NCBI RefSeq assembly: GCF_014356525.2
Contig: NC_052518.1
Location: 96,416,943 to 96,480,942, forward strand
Length of the DNA stretch: 64,000 nucleotides
Origin: Nilaparvata lugens
Lineage: Eukaryota > Arthropoda > Insecta > Hemiptera > Delphacidae
Direction: 5' to 3'
A program made the translations under genes and the position numbers. Below, piece by piece: positions 44,209-56,829 of this stretch; the first letter of the stretch is position 1; every line of letters begins with the position of its first letter. The notes under the pieces are model-generated. The model did not search any database, was not told the origin of the DNA, and worked only from the letters and a program-made list of their open reading frames with translations.

Positions 44209-45487
44209 TATTGTCCATTTCTCTATCCTCTACTGAATTATATTTACTTTTGAATTGTAGGAATTGACATTTCTTACTATTTATTGTTAATTGCCTTTGC
44301 TTCAAGAATTGGACAATTGACTGTACTCCAGTAAAAGCATTTATTTCTAGACTATCTAATAAATAATTGTTAAAGATAAGCGATGTGTCATCAGCAAACA
44401 ACAGAGCTCTGTGATCTTTCAACTCTTTTGGTAATTGGTTCACATACAACAGAAACAGTAAGGGACCCAGAATTGAGCCTTGAGGTACTCCAGCCTGGAC
44501 CTCCAGTTTTTGAGATTTAATTTTTACTATTTCATTCCCATCCACCTTGGTAAGCTCAACACACTGGTTTCTACCTATGAGATATGATTCAAACCATTTT
44601 AGTTCTATACCATTCACACCTACAGTTTTTAGTATTTCCAATAATATTCTATGGTTCACACAATCAAAAGCTTTGGATAAATCAAGAAATATTGCGGCTG
44701 CCTTCTCACCTGAATCTATTATATCTATTAGTCTTTCAACAAGGGATACTATTGCAGTCTTAGTGGATTTCCCTTTCTGGAACCCATGCTGTTCATCACA
44801 TATGAAATTAATTTCTTCCAGGTGCATCAATAACCTATTTAAAACTACTCTTTCAAAAATTTTACTTATTACATTTAGAATACTAATGGGTCTATAATTT
44901 TCAACTCTTTCAGAATCACCGCTCTTGAAAATTGGCAAAATTTTTCCTTGTTTCAGATCATCAGGGAAAATACCCTGCTCTAGTGAAGTATTAAGGAGAT
45001 GCAATAAAGGGTCCAGTAATTCATTTTCACATTCTTTTAAAATTTTGCTTGAGACCCCATCCAATCCTACTGTTTTTTTGTTATTCAAATTTTTTATTAT
45101 TCTTGACAACTCATCTCTTGATAATGGATGAAATTTAAATACCTTTTCAATTGGCTCAGCATTTAATGTAGTTGTATTATAAGTATTAGTGTTCAGTGAC
45201 TTTTGGAGATTATATGCAACCTGTTGATAATATTTATTGAAAAAGTTACAAATGTCTATACTATCATCCATATAATTTCCATGTTCATCGATTATCCTAG
45301 GGACATTAGTAACTGTATCTTTTTGAGCTGCTCTCCTATTTCTATTAATTACCTCCCAAACAGCAGAGTTGAAATTGGTACTAGTTGTTAATATTTCAGC
45401 TGTTTTCTTACACTTAGCTTTCCTCACTTCTTTTGCATAGTTTTTCTTTAGACATTTGTATTTGACCTCACTCGGAACATCCCTCAC
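44189..45487 (-). pseudogene. Retrotransposon reverse transcriptase
   Basis: Contains KILPIFKSGD, NYRPISILNVISKIFERVV, HGFQKGKSTKTAI, IFLDLSKAFDCVNH, GVPQGSILGPLLFLLYVNQL and the catalytic FADDTSLIF. Synthesises element cDNA at the insertion site in intact relatives. The frame is open but cut off from endonuclease and C-terminal parts. Confidence 0.9.
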
Positions 45488-45558
45488 TAATTTAAATTCC
45501 TCATAAGCTTCCCTAACAATATTTCTTTGAGTAAGAATATCTTCAGTTATCCATTCAT

Positions 45559-46179
45559 CTACTTGTTTAATTTACTTTTTACTTTGACTTTTTTTATCGG
45601 ACAGCATACACTAATGTGAAATCTTAGAGTATCAATGAATTGCTTATATTTGTAATTTAGGTTACAACTGTTATAAACACTACTCCAATTTTCTTGAAGC
45701 AGTTCCTGCTTCAAACAATTTATATTTCCTAGCTCATATTGCTGAATTTCTTTCACAAAAGTTTTTTTTCTGCTTGGATTCTGGCCCTGCAACTTAACAT
45801 CTAAAATTTGATAGTTATGATCTGATAGATCTGAGCTACCTAACCTGACATTACAACCTTCTATATTTGTGAGGATATTATCAATAATTGTCTGTGAAGT
45901 TCGAGTTACTCTTGTATATTCGTGGACCTTAATTTCTAAATTATTCATATTAATAATATCTCTAATATCCTCTGTCATTTTATCCTGCCTGGCAAAATCA
46001 GTATTGAAATCTCCTACTACTATAACATTTGTGAAACGAGCGGTTGTAATTTCCAAAAGTGTATGGAGCAGCTCACAAAATTTTTGCCAGTCTCCATTTG
46101 GTGACCTATAGATACCTAACACTGCTACCTCGAATCGATCATCAATTTTTAACCTTAGTCCTGTCACCTCTAAATCCAT
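45559..46179 (-). pseudogene. Retrotransposon endonuclease (EEP), N-terminus decayed
   Basis: VLGIYRSPNG, VIVVGDFNTDF and SSDLSDHNYQILD mark an apurinic-type endonuclease domain. The beginning (DPDIVIFTEHGL, about 46330-46380) is in another frame with stops between. Confidence 0.85.
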
Positions 46180-46899
46180 CTCAACAGAAAATCTCTTAAC
46201 AAAATCCAGTCATAAGTTTGGGTATGTTTAGCATTGCTAGTGAATATACATACACCACACTTCTATGAGCTATTCTACAAAATTCTGATCTCAGTGAATA
46301 GCCTGGAATCCTAACTTGATTTATTTCCTTTATTTTTAAGCCATGCTCTGTGAAAATAACAATGTCAGGATCCTCCTGTTTAAGAAATATTCTAATCTGT
46401 CAATTTTGTTGCGAAGATACTGAATATTTTGATGATAAATACTAAAAACCTTACCAGCTTGTGCTACTCTATCTCTAGCATTTGTAGCTATTTCCCTTCC
46501 CTGTTTTGAGCCAATTTACTAAAAAATCGTTATTTGGTTTTTTAACTGTTTTTAAACCAGAGGATTGCAAACGGCTTTCAATCAGCTCTGCCAATCTATT
46601 ACAAAAGATTACTTTGCCAGATCGATTTAGATGCAACCCATGATTAGTGAAGTTATGTCTTTTCAGCCTTTCATTTAGTAAACAAATCCCCAGTGTTTAG
46701 AATTCTTATTTTTTAGGCTGTTGATTGTATTATGGATTGATTTGTTTGTCGAATTGATTGCTTCATTTAATTCTGGCCTATCAAACCTATTAGGAATAGT
46801 ACTTATTATTAAGTTTGTTTTTTTTAAGAAACTATTATAGGTTCAAAAAAAACGGAAAGATGTGTTTCCTTTCTAGGTATCTTGTGAAAGTTTTTAAAG

Positions 46900-48020
46900 A
46901 GAGCTGCTAACGAGAAAATGAGAGAAAATAAAGCTAGATTCTCTCGTATCAGTATCAGTGTCCGTGTTTAGTTCAGTCAAAATATGGTTTGTTCCCAATG
47001 GGATTATTCCCACTCAGCGGTGACGACCGACGGTGACGATTGGGAATAGGCCTGGTCTTCTTAGTACTCAATGGAGATAGGAAGAATTTTCGAGTTCTAG
47101 ATTGTACCCGAAAACTGATACTGCTATTTGCTAATCCAGATGTGTGTTAATCATCTGTGTAATCCCGTTGGATCACATTCGGTTCTTCTTTGGTTACTCA
47201 ATAAAAACTAAAGAAATACTTGTAGGAATATAATTTTTATTTTTAGAGAAATATAACAAAATATCATTTTGTTCTTATGTGCAAGTAGTTCTATTCAGTT
47301 TAAAGAGTTCTATCACCCAAAGAGCGCCCATTATTTTAATTCTCTATCGGTATAGTCGATTTTGAATGCCAATTTGAGCTGTTTGTGATATTCTAGCAGC
47401 AGGGTGTTACGAATGGAGTTATTGCTTCATTCGCTCCATATCTTACATTACATTATTGATTGCCTTACAGAATATTTCCATTCATCTAAGTAACTTTTCA
47501 ATTATATTCTCCTCCTCGAAATCTGCAATTCAATTTCGAGAGCCATATGTGGTGAGGAAGAATAGCAGGCTATTTTTGAGCATGTTCTACGTATACTACC
47601 TACCATTGTAATGTTATATTAGTATTATTGATCTCATTAAGATTCAGAGTTGAATTGAAAAATAGGGAAATATTGCTTGTGGTATGATCAGGATGTAACC
47701 AGAACCTTATGCCTAATATTTCCATCACTGGATAACATTTCTGAAATATTCGTTGTAAAATTCCGAACTTTCTCAAATATTCCGGCATTTTCAAATTCAA
47801 AATACCATAAAATAATAATCGAAGTAAATTTTTCGCGCTTGTTTCATAGTAGTAAGGCTGTTTTAGTATCTATTATAACAAAATTATTTCCGATAATCTT
47901 TAATTATCAGAACATAATATCTCATCTTTTTAAATTATGACACTAATTTATCACGTAAAAACTGAAAAGAATTCTGATTTTGTTTTGAGTTATGAATAAA
48001 AACAGCCTCAACCATTGGCG
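46900..48020. other. Unassigned stretch
   Basis: No exon with splice borders, RNA gene or clear repeat was recognised; upstream exons of the PIF1 gene were looked for here and not seen. Confidence 0.35.
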
Positions 48021-48029
48021 TAGATTGCT

Positions 48030-48390
48030 GTTTGACATTGGGGGGACGTACTGGGGGTCTGGGGAGTGCCCCCAAGCAAAGGTTTTTTTGGAAAATAGCT
48101 TATTAAAATGGTGGTTTTTAGAGCATATTTCACTTCAAATCTGTATTAAATCCTCTTATTCGGCAGTGGTAAATTAGTGGACAAATAAATAAAATTCTGA
48201 GTTAGCCTAATAGTCTTAATTTTACTAGATGAAAATTATTTACAAAAAAACCAGCATAATAAAACAGCATTAGTTGTATTGTTTGTTTCGATTACCAGCC
48301 ATAATTTGAATCTTCAATAAATTTTTCTGGGGGACACAGCATACGCCATAAAATATTGGGGGGGGGGACGCGTCCCCCGTGTCACAGGTT
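48030..48390. repeat. Repeat with long G runs
   Basis: TTGGGGGGACGTACTGGGGG near 48039 and GGGGGGACGCGTCCCCC near 48363 bracket an AT-rich middle. It looks like a dispersed element of unknown class. Confidence 0.4.
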
Positions 48391-48589
48391 CTACACTCGT
48401 GTATATTAAAAAAAATACGTAATTAATTACTCATAGTAATTTGACGGTGGGTGTGATTGGGGATCCTACTCAGATTGAAAATACTAATTTCAAGAAAAAA
48501 TTAATGGCGAAAACCGAATATCGATATCTCAAAAAGTTTCGAAGATATTCACATTATTAATCAATACTATTCAAAGCAGAAAGAGGAGA

Positions 48590-49182
48590 AAAAAGTATGA
48601 GAACGGCTTAGTATCTCATGAAAGATTGTGATTCCAAGGTGGGTGTGATTGGGAATCCTACTCAAATTGGAAATACTACTTTACTATGACTTTAAAAATC
48701 TGGTCAACCATCTTGGATCCACCATATTGAATGTAACTTTATTTTTTTAAATGAGAAGGTTGTCATGCGATACATGATTTCGATGTGGAATTTCAAGAAA
48801 AAATGAATGGCGAAAACCGCACATGGATATCTCAAACCGTTTAGAAGATATTCACATTATTAATCAATATCATGCATATCAGAAATGAAATACATAAGTG
48901 GTATTGATTAATAATGTGAATATCTTCTGAACGTTTTGAGATATCGATGTGCGGTTTTCGTCATTCATTTTTTCTTGAAATTCCGCATCGAAATCGTGTA
49001 TCGCATGACCACCTTCCTATTTAAAAAATAAAGTTACATTCGAAATGGCAGATCCAAGATGGCGGACCATATTTTTAAAGTCATAGTAAAGTAGTATTTT
49101 CAATTAGGATCCCCAATCACACCCACCGTCAAATTACCTTTGTGTATGAGATATTAAGCCGTTCTCGGACTTTTCACCCACT
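48590..49182. repeat. Near-perfect ~590-bp palindrome
   Basis: Left arm 48590-48880 and right arm 48895-49182 are complementary over almost their full length (for example ATCTTGGATC, ATGCGATACA, GAAAACCGCACAT and CACATTATTAATCAATA). The spacer is tiny. A partial third copy lies at 48430-48560. Confidence 0.85.
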
Positions 49183-49529
49183 CTGTATAATAAGCACAGC
49201 ATCAGCGAAATTTGCGTGTTCGTGACACAGTTCACAGTGAAGTATTTTGATAAATAGTTTGTATAAAATAATTTGAAACTTGGAGAAAATATTTGTGTTG
49301 CCAAAATTGTACGACAGTTCAATCCTTTCATACAAGCCCATATGGCTGGATATATTCAAATTGACAACTGTGTGTTGTCTTTGCAAGTGCCATAAATAAG
49401 GGAATAAACATTATGCGTAATGCTCTACTACCCTGTAAATCTTATAACAATAATTGGTTTTGCTCCATGATGTCTCATTTTCATACTTCAAGAAATTAAC
49501 TAGATTCATAAATGTATTATTGTTTGCAG

Positions 49530-52500
49530 AGTAACAAATGAGATTGCAGATCGTCTGAATTTGACGAGAAGTCAGGTGATTGGAGGCAATGGCATTCAGG
49601 CGACCAGATTGTGCTGCTACACCAATGAAGCAAATACTATCAACAAAACTAATTTGGAAAACCTTGCCGGTACTGGCATGTACTGTATGGTCTACTATTT
49701 TGCTTTATAAATTTAATGATACAGAGTTCTAGTTTTTCTGATAAAATTGAGAATGCTTCTGGATTTGAAGGGTTATCAAGGAATATTCTTCATCATTCTC
49801 GAGGAATGAGGGATTCTTGAACTATTTCTCGTGTAAAATTTGTGATTCATATAATAAAAGCTATCTAATCTCATAAGATTTTCTTCATCTATGTATATAA
49901 ATACTATTGAAAAACAAGCTTCGTGTTTGGTCCGATGTGCAAAACATGGGTTCTGGAAGCAATAGTCAGAAAAATTTGTAGCGTTCCAAAAATGAGTTTC
50001 ATGTTGAATTGATTTGAAACCTTTCTATATAGATTTTTTAATGCGGATAAATGCCCACATAGGCTTTTGCCTGTGAGTGGGTAATGGGAAGGGTAGTGGA
50101 CAATGGGAATGCTGGGTGATTGATGAAATGATCAAAAGTCCATGCCTTCCGGCGGGATTTGCATCGCTAAAAAAATTTCAACAAACCTTGGGCTATTTCA
50201 TCTAATTCACAATAATTACAGTATAGGCCTATTCTTGAAAGTTCTTACCTTTTTTGAGAGATATGGTCCATATTCCCTTGAATTACCTTCTACTATACTA
50301 TTAGGAGTGTGCATTTTATTCTAGATTTGATCACCTCCATTTTATTATTATTAGAATGATTCTGATGCACTTTAGGTCTCCTGATCACACATAATACCTA
50401 TACATATTACTACATTTTGCAGGGGAATCAAAAGATTTTGAAGCGTCAGACAGCGACAAAGGGAATAGCAAGATACTCGATGAATACACTCCGGTCGAAA
50501 ATACAATCTCCTTGAAAGTCGGGGCTCAAGTGATGCTTGTCAAAAATATCAACGTCAGCAAAGGCCTTGTGAATGGTGCCAGAGGAGTCGTCACTAAGTT
50601 CTCAAGCGGTAATTATTCATTATTTATTTATTTATTTCCACAATTACATTTTTCATTAGTCGAAGTGCAATACATAAAGTTTTAGGAAACAATGAAATAA
50701 AATTAAGTTTGTAGGCTACTATTCAATTATTAATTTTCTTAGTATTTTTTTATCTAAATATTTAGCACCAAATCTTGCTTGTACATTGAAGCCAATAACT
50801 TTTTTCAAACTAAGCCTGGTGCTTAGTCTGTCATGTCAATCAATTGATCAATTTGAAGTGAAGTTTCGCTTAAAATAGAATAGTTTCAAAAATTTAAATA
50901 GTTTTAGTTGTTTATCTTGACATTTCAAGAGTTATGAAAGTTAATGCATCTAGCATTCTAGCTGGTATGGTGGCAGTTATAAGACACCATAGAATTATTG
51001 ATTCAAATTGTTTTTATATGTGTTATCGATTTGGATTGTATGACAATTTTCAAGTCCATTCCTTCTATGATTGTGTGTATGTCATTGTGAATAAATAACT
51101 ATAAATATATTCAACATTAATAGTAACTGTTTTAACATACAATCTATAGAAATATCCATGTTTATGTTTCATGTAAGCTTTTTCCTTGAACTTTTATACC
51201 AATTTATTCATTGTTATTCAAATGAATCTGGTTATTTGTTCAATTGTTATTCTGAATCTATTTGCAGGCTTACCGGTAGTGAAATTTCTGTCAGTGGAAT
51301 ACACGGTGAAACAAGAAAAGTGGATTGTCCGCGCAGCTGGAGGTCTGATGCTCACCAGGATTCAACTGCCTCTCAAGCTAGCCTGGGCATTCTCCATCCA
51401 CAAATCCCAGGTACAATATTACAGTACTATTCATCAACACAGTACAGTACAACACAGTCATCTCTAGGAATGCAATGCCCAACGTACCGGCAATGATGTT
51501 CTTTAGATCCGAACTTGGTTCAACTTAGTTTAGGTTTTTGGTTAGCAGACAAGTTGAAGCTCGGCCCAGTATGGATTGATAGACCTAGTGAAGAGCGTTG
51601 CCAGTTCGTTGCTTTGAGCATTCCTAGAGATAGTTGTGGTGGTGGAACTTATTAAATTGGACGATCTCTTACTTTGAATGAGTCTTGGGAGTAGATTTGT
51701 TTTAAGTATATTCTAAAGCCATTTCAAATTGCCAACGATCCGTCTTTATCATTATTTTATTAATTGATACAGATAAAGCGAGAAAATTCAACAGGCATCC
51801 GTCCATCACTGTTTTAATCGTTAACAACCAATTAACAGCCCATGAGTGGAATAAATTGTTTTTATTCCAAATTATCACTAGCTAACTAGTTAACTTACTA
51901 TCAGTCGAAACTTGTTCCATCTGATATTTCATTGAATGCTCGTAATTTTAGTCTATGGTTGGTTCTAGACGCTAGATTATATTATAGCCTTAGACCCGGC
52001 TCCACTAGCAATATTCACTGCATCGGCAGGAGTTTTACTGCTAGAAATAGATCGATCCTATTGCGGTGAATGAAAGGAGGCTAGATGTGCAGTGATTCTC
52101 CGGCAACAGTTGAAAAGACTCGACAGTGTCAAGGACATGCGGTTGTAAATGGTCCGATTTTTCGAGTAGCAAATTTGTGCCGATCTGTTTCTACATGTGC
52201 GGCGGCGCTTCATGAAAGAAGTTTTACTGCACATATTGAGCAGTAAATTGAAGCCTTTATCGCACAGCTTATTATCTGCAGTAAAACTCCGACTAATTAA
52301 TGCAGTAAAAACTGTCTGTGAAGCGGGGGCCTTGAACAGCGGGGACATCGCTCGCAATGTTTGTACCTATTTGATATTATTGTGATATACTGAATACTAG
52401 TCCGAGGGAATGTTATCATATCGAATGCAGTTACTATCGAGTGAGATTTTTTACTAAAAAACAAAAATAATTGCATGTTTTTGGCCGTGAGACTACTTTC

Positions 52501-52930
52501 AACTGCACAGGTGCTTGAATTTGGTTAAAATGTTAAATCATCTCTATCATTCCCATTGACTTCTTTTAGATGAATGTACGGTATTTAAAAATATCCATCA
52601 ATTAGATTATGGATTATTATCTAATAATATTATCATGCCTAGACAATTTATTGAGTTTTTCGTTTTTATATTTCAATTTCTATATTAATTTTTTGACAGG
52701 GACTAACGCTGGACTGTGTGGAAATGAACCTGTCTCAAGTGTTCGAAGCTGGGCAGGCGTATGTGGCGCTCTCCCGTGCCAAGAGTCTCGACTGCTTGCG
52801 GGTCATCGACTTTGATATCCAGAAAATTTGGGCGAATCCTGATGTACTTAAATTCTATAAGCGACTGGATCAACGATGTAGGGAACTAGAATCAATTAGT
52901 GAATTTATTCCTCTTGGTAGGAAAAAGTGA
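49530..52930 (+). CDS. PIF1-family DNA helicase, last four exons
   Basis: Exons 49530-49669, 50423-50608, 51268-51410 and 52700-52930 join in frame with GT-AG introns and end at TGA 52928-52930. They encode [16 protein letters not shown] (motif after the DEAD-like core), [42 protein letters not shown], then [11 protein letters not shown] and [19 protein letters not shown] (helicase motifs V-VI). This is the C-terminal half of PIF1, a 5'-3' helicase acting on nuclear and mitochondrial DNA, including G-quadruplexes. Walker A and B exons lie upstream, out of this window or unrecognised. Introns argue for the host gene rather than a Helitron helicase. Confidence 0.9.
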
Positions 52931-54075
52931 TCGATCTTAGGTGTAATAATCGATAAAATCTATATTTTTATATTTTTTTTACTATTTATACGCTCTATTT
53001 TATTCTTGATAACAATAATATACTTCGATATGACCGTCAAATCGATTCGTTAATATGAATAAAATGATGATTGTGTGAGAGTGAAGAAAGTCTATAATAT
53101 TTTTCCCAGAACGAGGCTATTCAAAATAAATAAAATAATGTTGCCGTAGACAAGGGCATCATCGATAATTATCGATTCATGCAAATTCATTATGGTACAT
53201 GATCATAACAAATACGAATCATGATCAAATATGATTATAACTCGTATTGGTTTAAATTGAATTGTTTGTATTGGTTTTACTCGACTTTACTCTTGTATTG
53301 TTTTTACTTGAATACGAAATGGATTTTAAGATGATATCTTCTGAATGAGTGAATCATTACATAATCCTCGTAGCTGTTATAATTTAATACACAGTTTTCT
53401 ATCTAACAACTGTGAATCGGTGGATTGGCTGACCTAAATACCCTTCACCTAAATAATCAATCCCGCTGTGAAAGTAGCCAATTCATAAATGCTAAGTTCA
53501 TTCTAATTTTTAACTTGCTGTGCAAGATTTAAATTTTTTCGTTGAGATATTCTCTGAAATTAAGTTACTGGTCAGCAGTACTCAATGAGCTTAGTTCTGA
53601 TAGCTCCTCTTTAGACTGAGTATTCAATATTCATACATAGAGCAACCTAGTGAGATGAGAAGAGAAAAATATGAATTTGCAGCGGCGTGAAGCTTATTGC
53701 GCATGCGCTCTATTTCTCTTGTAATCTTTTTGCACTAGCCGCAGGGTGTCCAACCAATGTGATGTCCTCTTCTCTAGCCTTTTTTCTCGTGACATAACCA
53801 TCGATAACACTCCAGCCAACCTTTCTTTGTGACTGAATCATATATAGCAATGCCACTTGAACTTAAGTTGCTATTTTAGAACATACAAAGTTAAATGAGC
53901 GTGGGTATGCAGAGTGTTGATAGAGCGGTCATAGCAAAGCTACAAGCACTCTTTACGTTGCTAAGGAGCAAAAGAAACTATCACAGAAGCTATCACCAGT
54001 AGTTTTCTGATAGTCCAGGCAATGCTCGGAAGAGGGTATAAAAGGGAAAGTTTGGAAGACAATTTTCGACCCCGC
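52931..54075. other. Region downstream of PIF1
   Basis: Contains the presumed 3'UTR and intergenic sequence. AATAAA occurs near 53060 and 53128. Nothing else recognised. Confidence 0.35.
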
Positions 54076-54079
54076 AGTT

Positions 54080-55262
54080 CTGTTTAGGGTAGTAAGGAGT
54101 AGTAAGAGCGAATATCTCGGAAACTGTTGGGAATATCTCAAAATTCCACTAAACAAATAGTGTAGAGAATTCAAGCTTCACACCCCTTCAAATTTCATTG
54201 TCAAATGATCAACTGTTGCAATATTGAAAATTTCACCAACTACACCAAAGTTGCTATAAAAATGAAAAGAAAACTTGGAATAGTGAAATAATACATCATT
54301 TCAAAGAGACTTTAATGCTCTACAAACCTACGATAAGCATTGATTTATAAGATGCATTGTTGAGGAGTTATAAGCCCTGAAAGAGCAAAAAATGGTATAA
54401 AAACCTGTTATTTTAACAATTACCTACACACCTTCAAGAGCGAGTATCTCGGGAACTGTTGGGAATATCTCAAAATTACACTAAACAAAAAGTGTAGAGA
54501 ATTCAGCAAGCTTCATTTTGGAGATGTTAGTTATGTGGGTTCAACGCATTGTTCTCAAGATATGAGCGTGGAAGCAAAAAGCTAAAAAATGCTACTTTTA
54601 AACCACCCTCATCCCCTTAGCACATGAGTTAGGGATAGGGACTTTTGATATGTTCTCCTCCTAACTAGTCTCAACAAAGCTGCAAAGTCAAAAATTGTGT
54701 TCAAAACATTCCCTCCAAATTCCTTTGTCAATTGGTCTATTGTTGCAAAATTAGAGTTTTCACACTCAACACTTAAGTCTGCTGCAACAGTTGTAGGGAA
54801 ATGCGTATAAGTGTGAAATTATACATCAAATTGAAGAGAATTAGATGCTCTACAAGCTCATAATCAGCATGGATTTTTCCATCGATTTTTAAAAAGTTAT
54901 AAGAGCAAAAATAGAAAAAAATGGAGGCAAACGTGTTTCTTTAAAAAATGTCGTACCTTTAAGAGCGGATATCTCGAAAACTAGAGAAGATATAGAAAAA
55001 GTTGTGAGATAAATATTGCAGGAAATTATGTAAGTAAGCTTTAATTCTGTATATAACAGTTATGTCCGTAAAATACATAGTTTTCGAGTTATATGAGAGA
55101 AACCAAAAAATGGTACCTTTGAACCACCCCCACCCTCTTAGCACAATGGGTAGGGGTGGGGAATTTTGACATGTTTAACTCCTTACTACCCTAAACAGAA
55201 CTGAGGGGTCAAAAATTGTCTTCCAAACTTTTCCCTCTATAACCTTTCCTTGACTGGACTAT
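54080..55262 (+). repeat. Dispersed repeat family B, copy 3
   Basis: Three units, each opening with GAGCGAATATCTCGGAAACT or a variant (54107, 54437, 54963), with CCACCCTCATCCCCTTAGCA and GGGTAGGGGTGGGGAA blocks, ending CCTTGACTGGACTA. It is the longest copy in the window. Confidence 0.75.
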
Positions 55263-56673
55263 GAATAGATTTTTAAAAACCAAGAATTGATTTTTGTAAT
55301 CTGTGATTCAACATGCTCTGATGGATTGAGTTTTCCCTCTGTCAAAGAGGTTATATAACATAATATTATTACATCCTCTAATGTTATCCCCAAAAATTTG
55401 ACATCACTGGAAAGCGGTGATATAAAAATTAATCTTGCTAGCAAGATTCACTTTCAAGTGTCATCATTTCTTATTATAATAGCGTCATCGCTTCCCATTA
55501 ATCAATGCTGACTATAGAATTCATCAAAATCAATCAGCTGTTTCTATTCTCCTGACTTTTCACTGCTTCCAACTCTGGCTGACCAGTTAAACCTTTGAAA
55601 CGTTGTCATTCTCCCAAGGCGTGGCGTTCTATTGAAGGAGGCTGTGATATTAGTCACAAAGAGTTTGTATTACATTATTACTCCCAACCTCTTTGGCCTC
55701 TGCTTGTATTACATTATTAGCCACAACCTCTTTATCTTTAGCCTCTGCTATTAATTATTTTCAAACTTTCATGTGAATATGCTAATTATAATTGTCTCGA
55801 AGAATTAATAGCTTTAACGCTGGTCTGACTACTCATAATCTATACTATAATATAGGAAAGAACTTGATAGGAAAATTATGTTTGACGCATCATCACATCT
55901 GAACTACTGGACTGATTAACTTGAAATTCTTCATATAGATACTTCTTAATTAACCGAGGATGGTAATAGAGGAATGCTGACTGTTTGAAGTGAATTTAAC
56001 TATAGCAAGACCGCGGCAGACGCGCTACAAGCAAAAGCAGAGAAAATAAAACAATCTTATAAATCTTATTATCAGCTGAGCTTTAGTGTTTACAAGTTTG
56101 TGTTGCTTGAATGGTTCCAAATTTTCTTAAATAACTCAATATTATTCGTTACAAGTGGTAATTGAGTGTAATATTTCTAATTAATTTATTAATTCAAGCC
56201 ATCTAAATTCAAAATTTATAGTTTTCATTTTTGTTTTGGACTGAAATTTTATCAAAATTGTACACGTGAAATTCTAACCTTATTTCGGACTTTTTCACCT
56301 ATAAATTTGGAAGAAAAATAGCACAAGGACTATCTTATTATTTTATCTTTCAATGTCATTTGCATTGTAATCGTATAAGTTTTCTCTGGCAAAAGGTTGC
56401 TTCACTGTAAGCACTGCGAGCATGAAGTAACATTGAACAAACGCGATCTAGGGTGATGTCACACCATGCTGGACTCAATACTACTGGAAAAAATGCACTG
56501 CGCACATAGATGTCTGGTGTGACATGGTCTCATTTCACAAACACTGCTGGAATTTTTTAAACAAAAAATATTCAAAAATTTGTTAAGTGACTCAAGATTT
56601 AACAAAGCTGAAAGAAAGTGGGAATACAAAAACATAAAAGCATGGCAAGATAATCAAGAATTGACTAATTGAA

Positions 56674-56812
56674 AGCGCACTATTGGTGCACCCAATGTTA
56701 TGTGCACCATAGTGGTGCACCCAATGTTATGTGCACCATAGTGGTGCACCCAATGTTATGTGCACCATAGTGGTGCACCCAATGTTATGTGCACCATAGT
56801 GTTTCAATTTGA
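56674..56812. repeat. 29-bp tandem repeat, about four copies
   Basis: The unit CACCATAGTGGTGCACCCAA plus TGTTATGTG repeats essentially without change. Each contains GTGCAC palindromes and a CACCATAGTGGTG inverted repeat. Confidence 0.9.
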
Positions 56813-56829
56813 AGCTCTCTTGAGTGAGG

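Larger units (their letters stand above)
43464..46860 (-). mobile_element. CR1/Jockey-like non-LTR retrotransposon, 5'-truncated and degraded
   Basis: On the minus strand, in order: the end of ORF1 (about 46550-46860, HGLHLNRSGK), endonuclease (about 45559-46400), reverse transcriptase (44189-45487), C-terminal region (43645-44208), short 3' region and a poly(A) run (T tract at 43466-43478). Frames are shifted or stopped at several points. It is dead but recent enough to read throughout. Confidence 0.85.

Noticed and set aside
49530..52930. Helitron helicase instead of host PIF1
   Set aside because: Four exons with regular introns and no Rep domain or Helitron ends around it favour a host gene.
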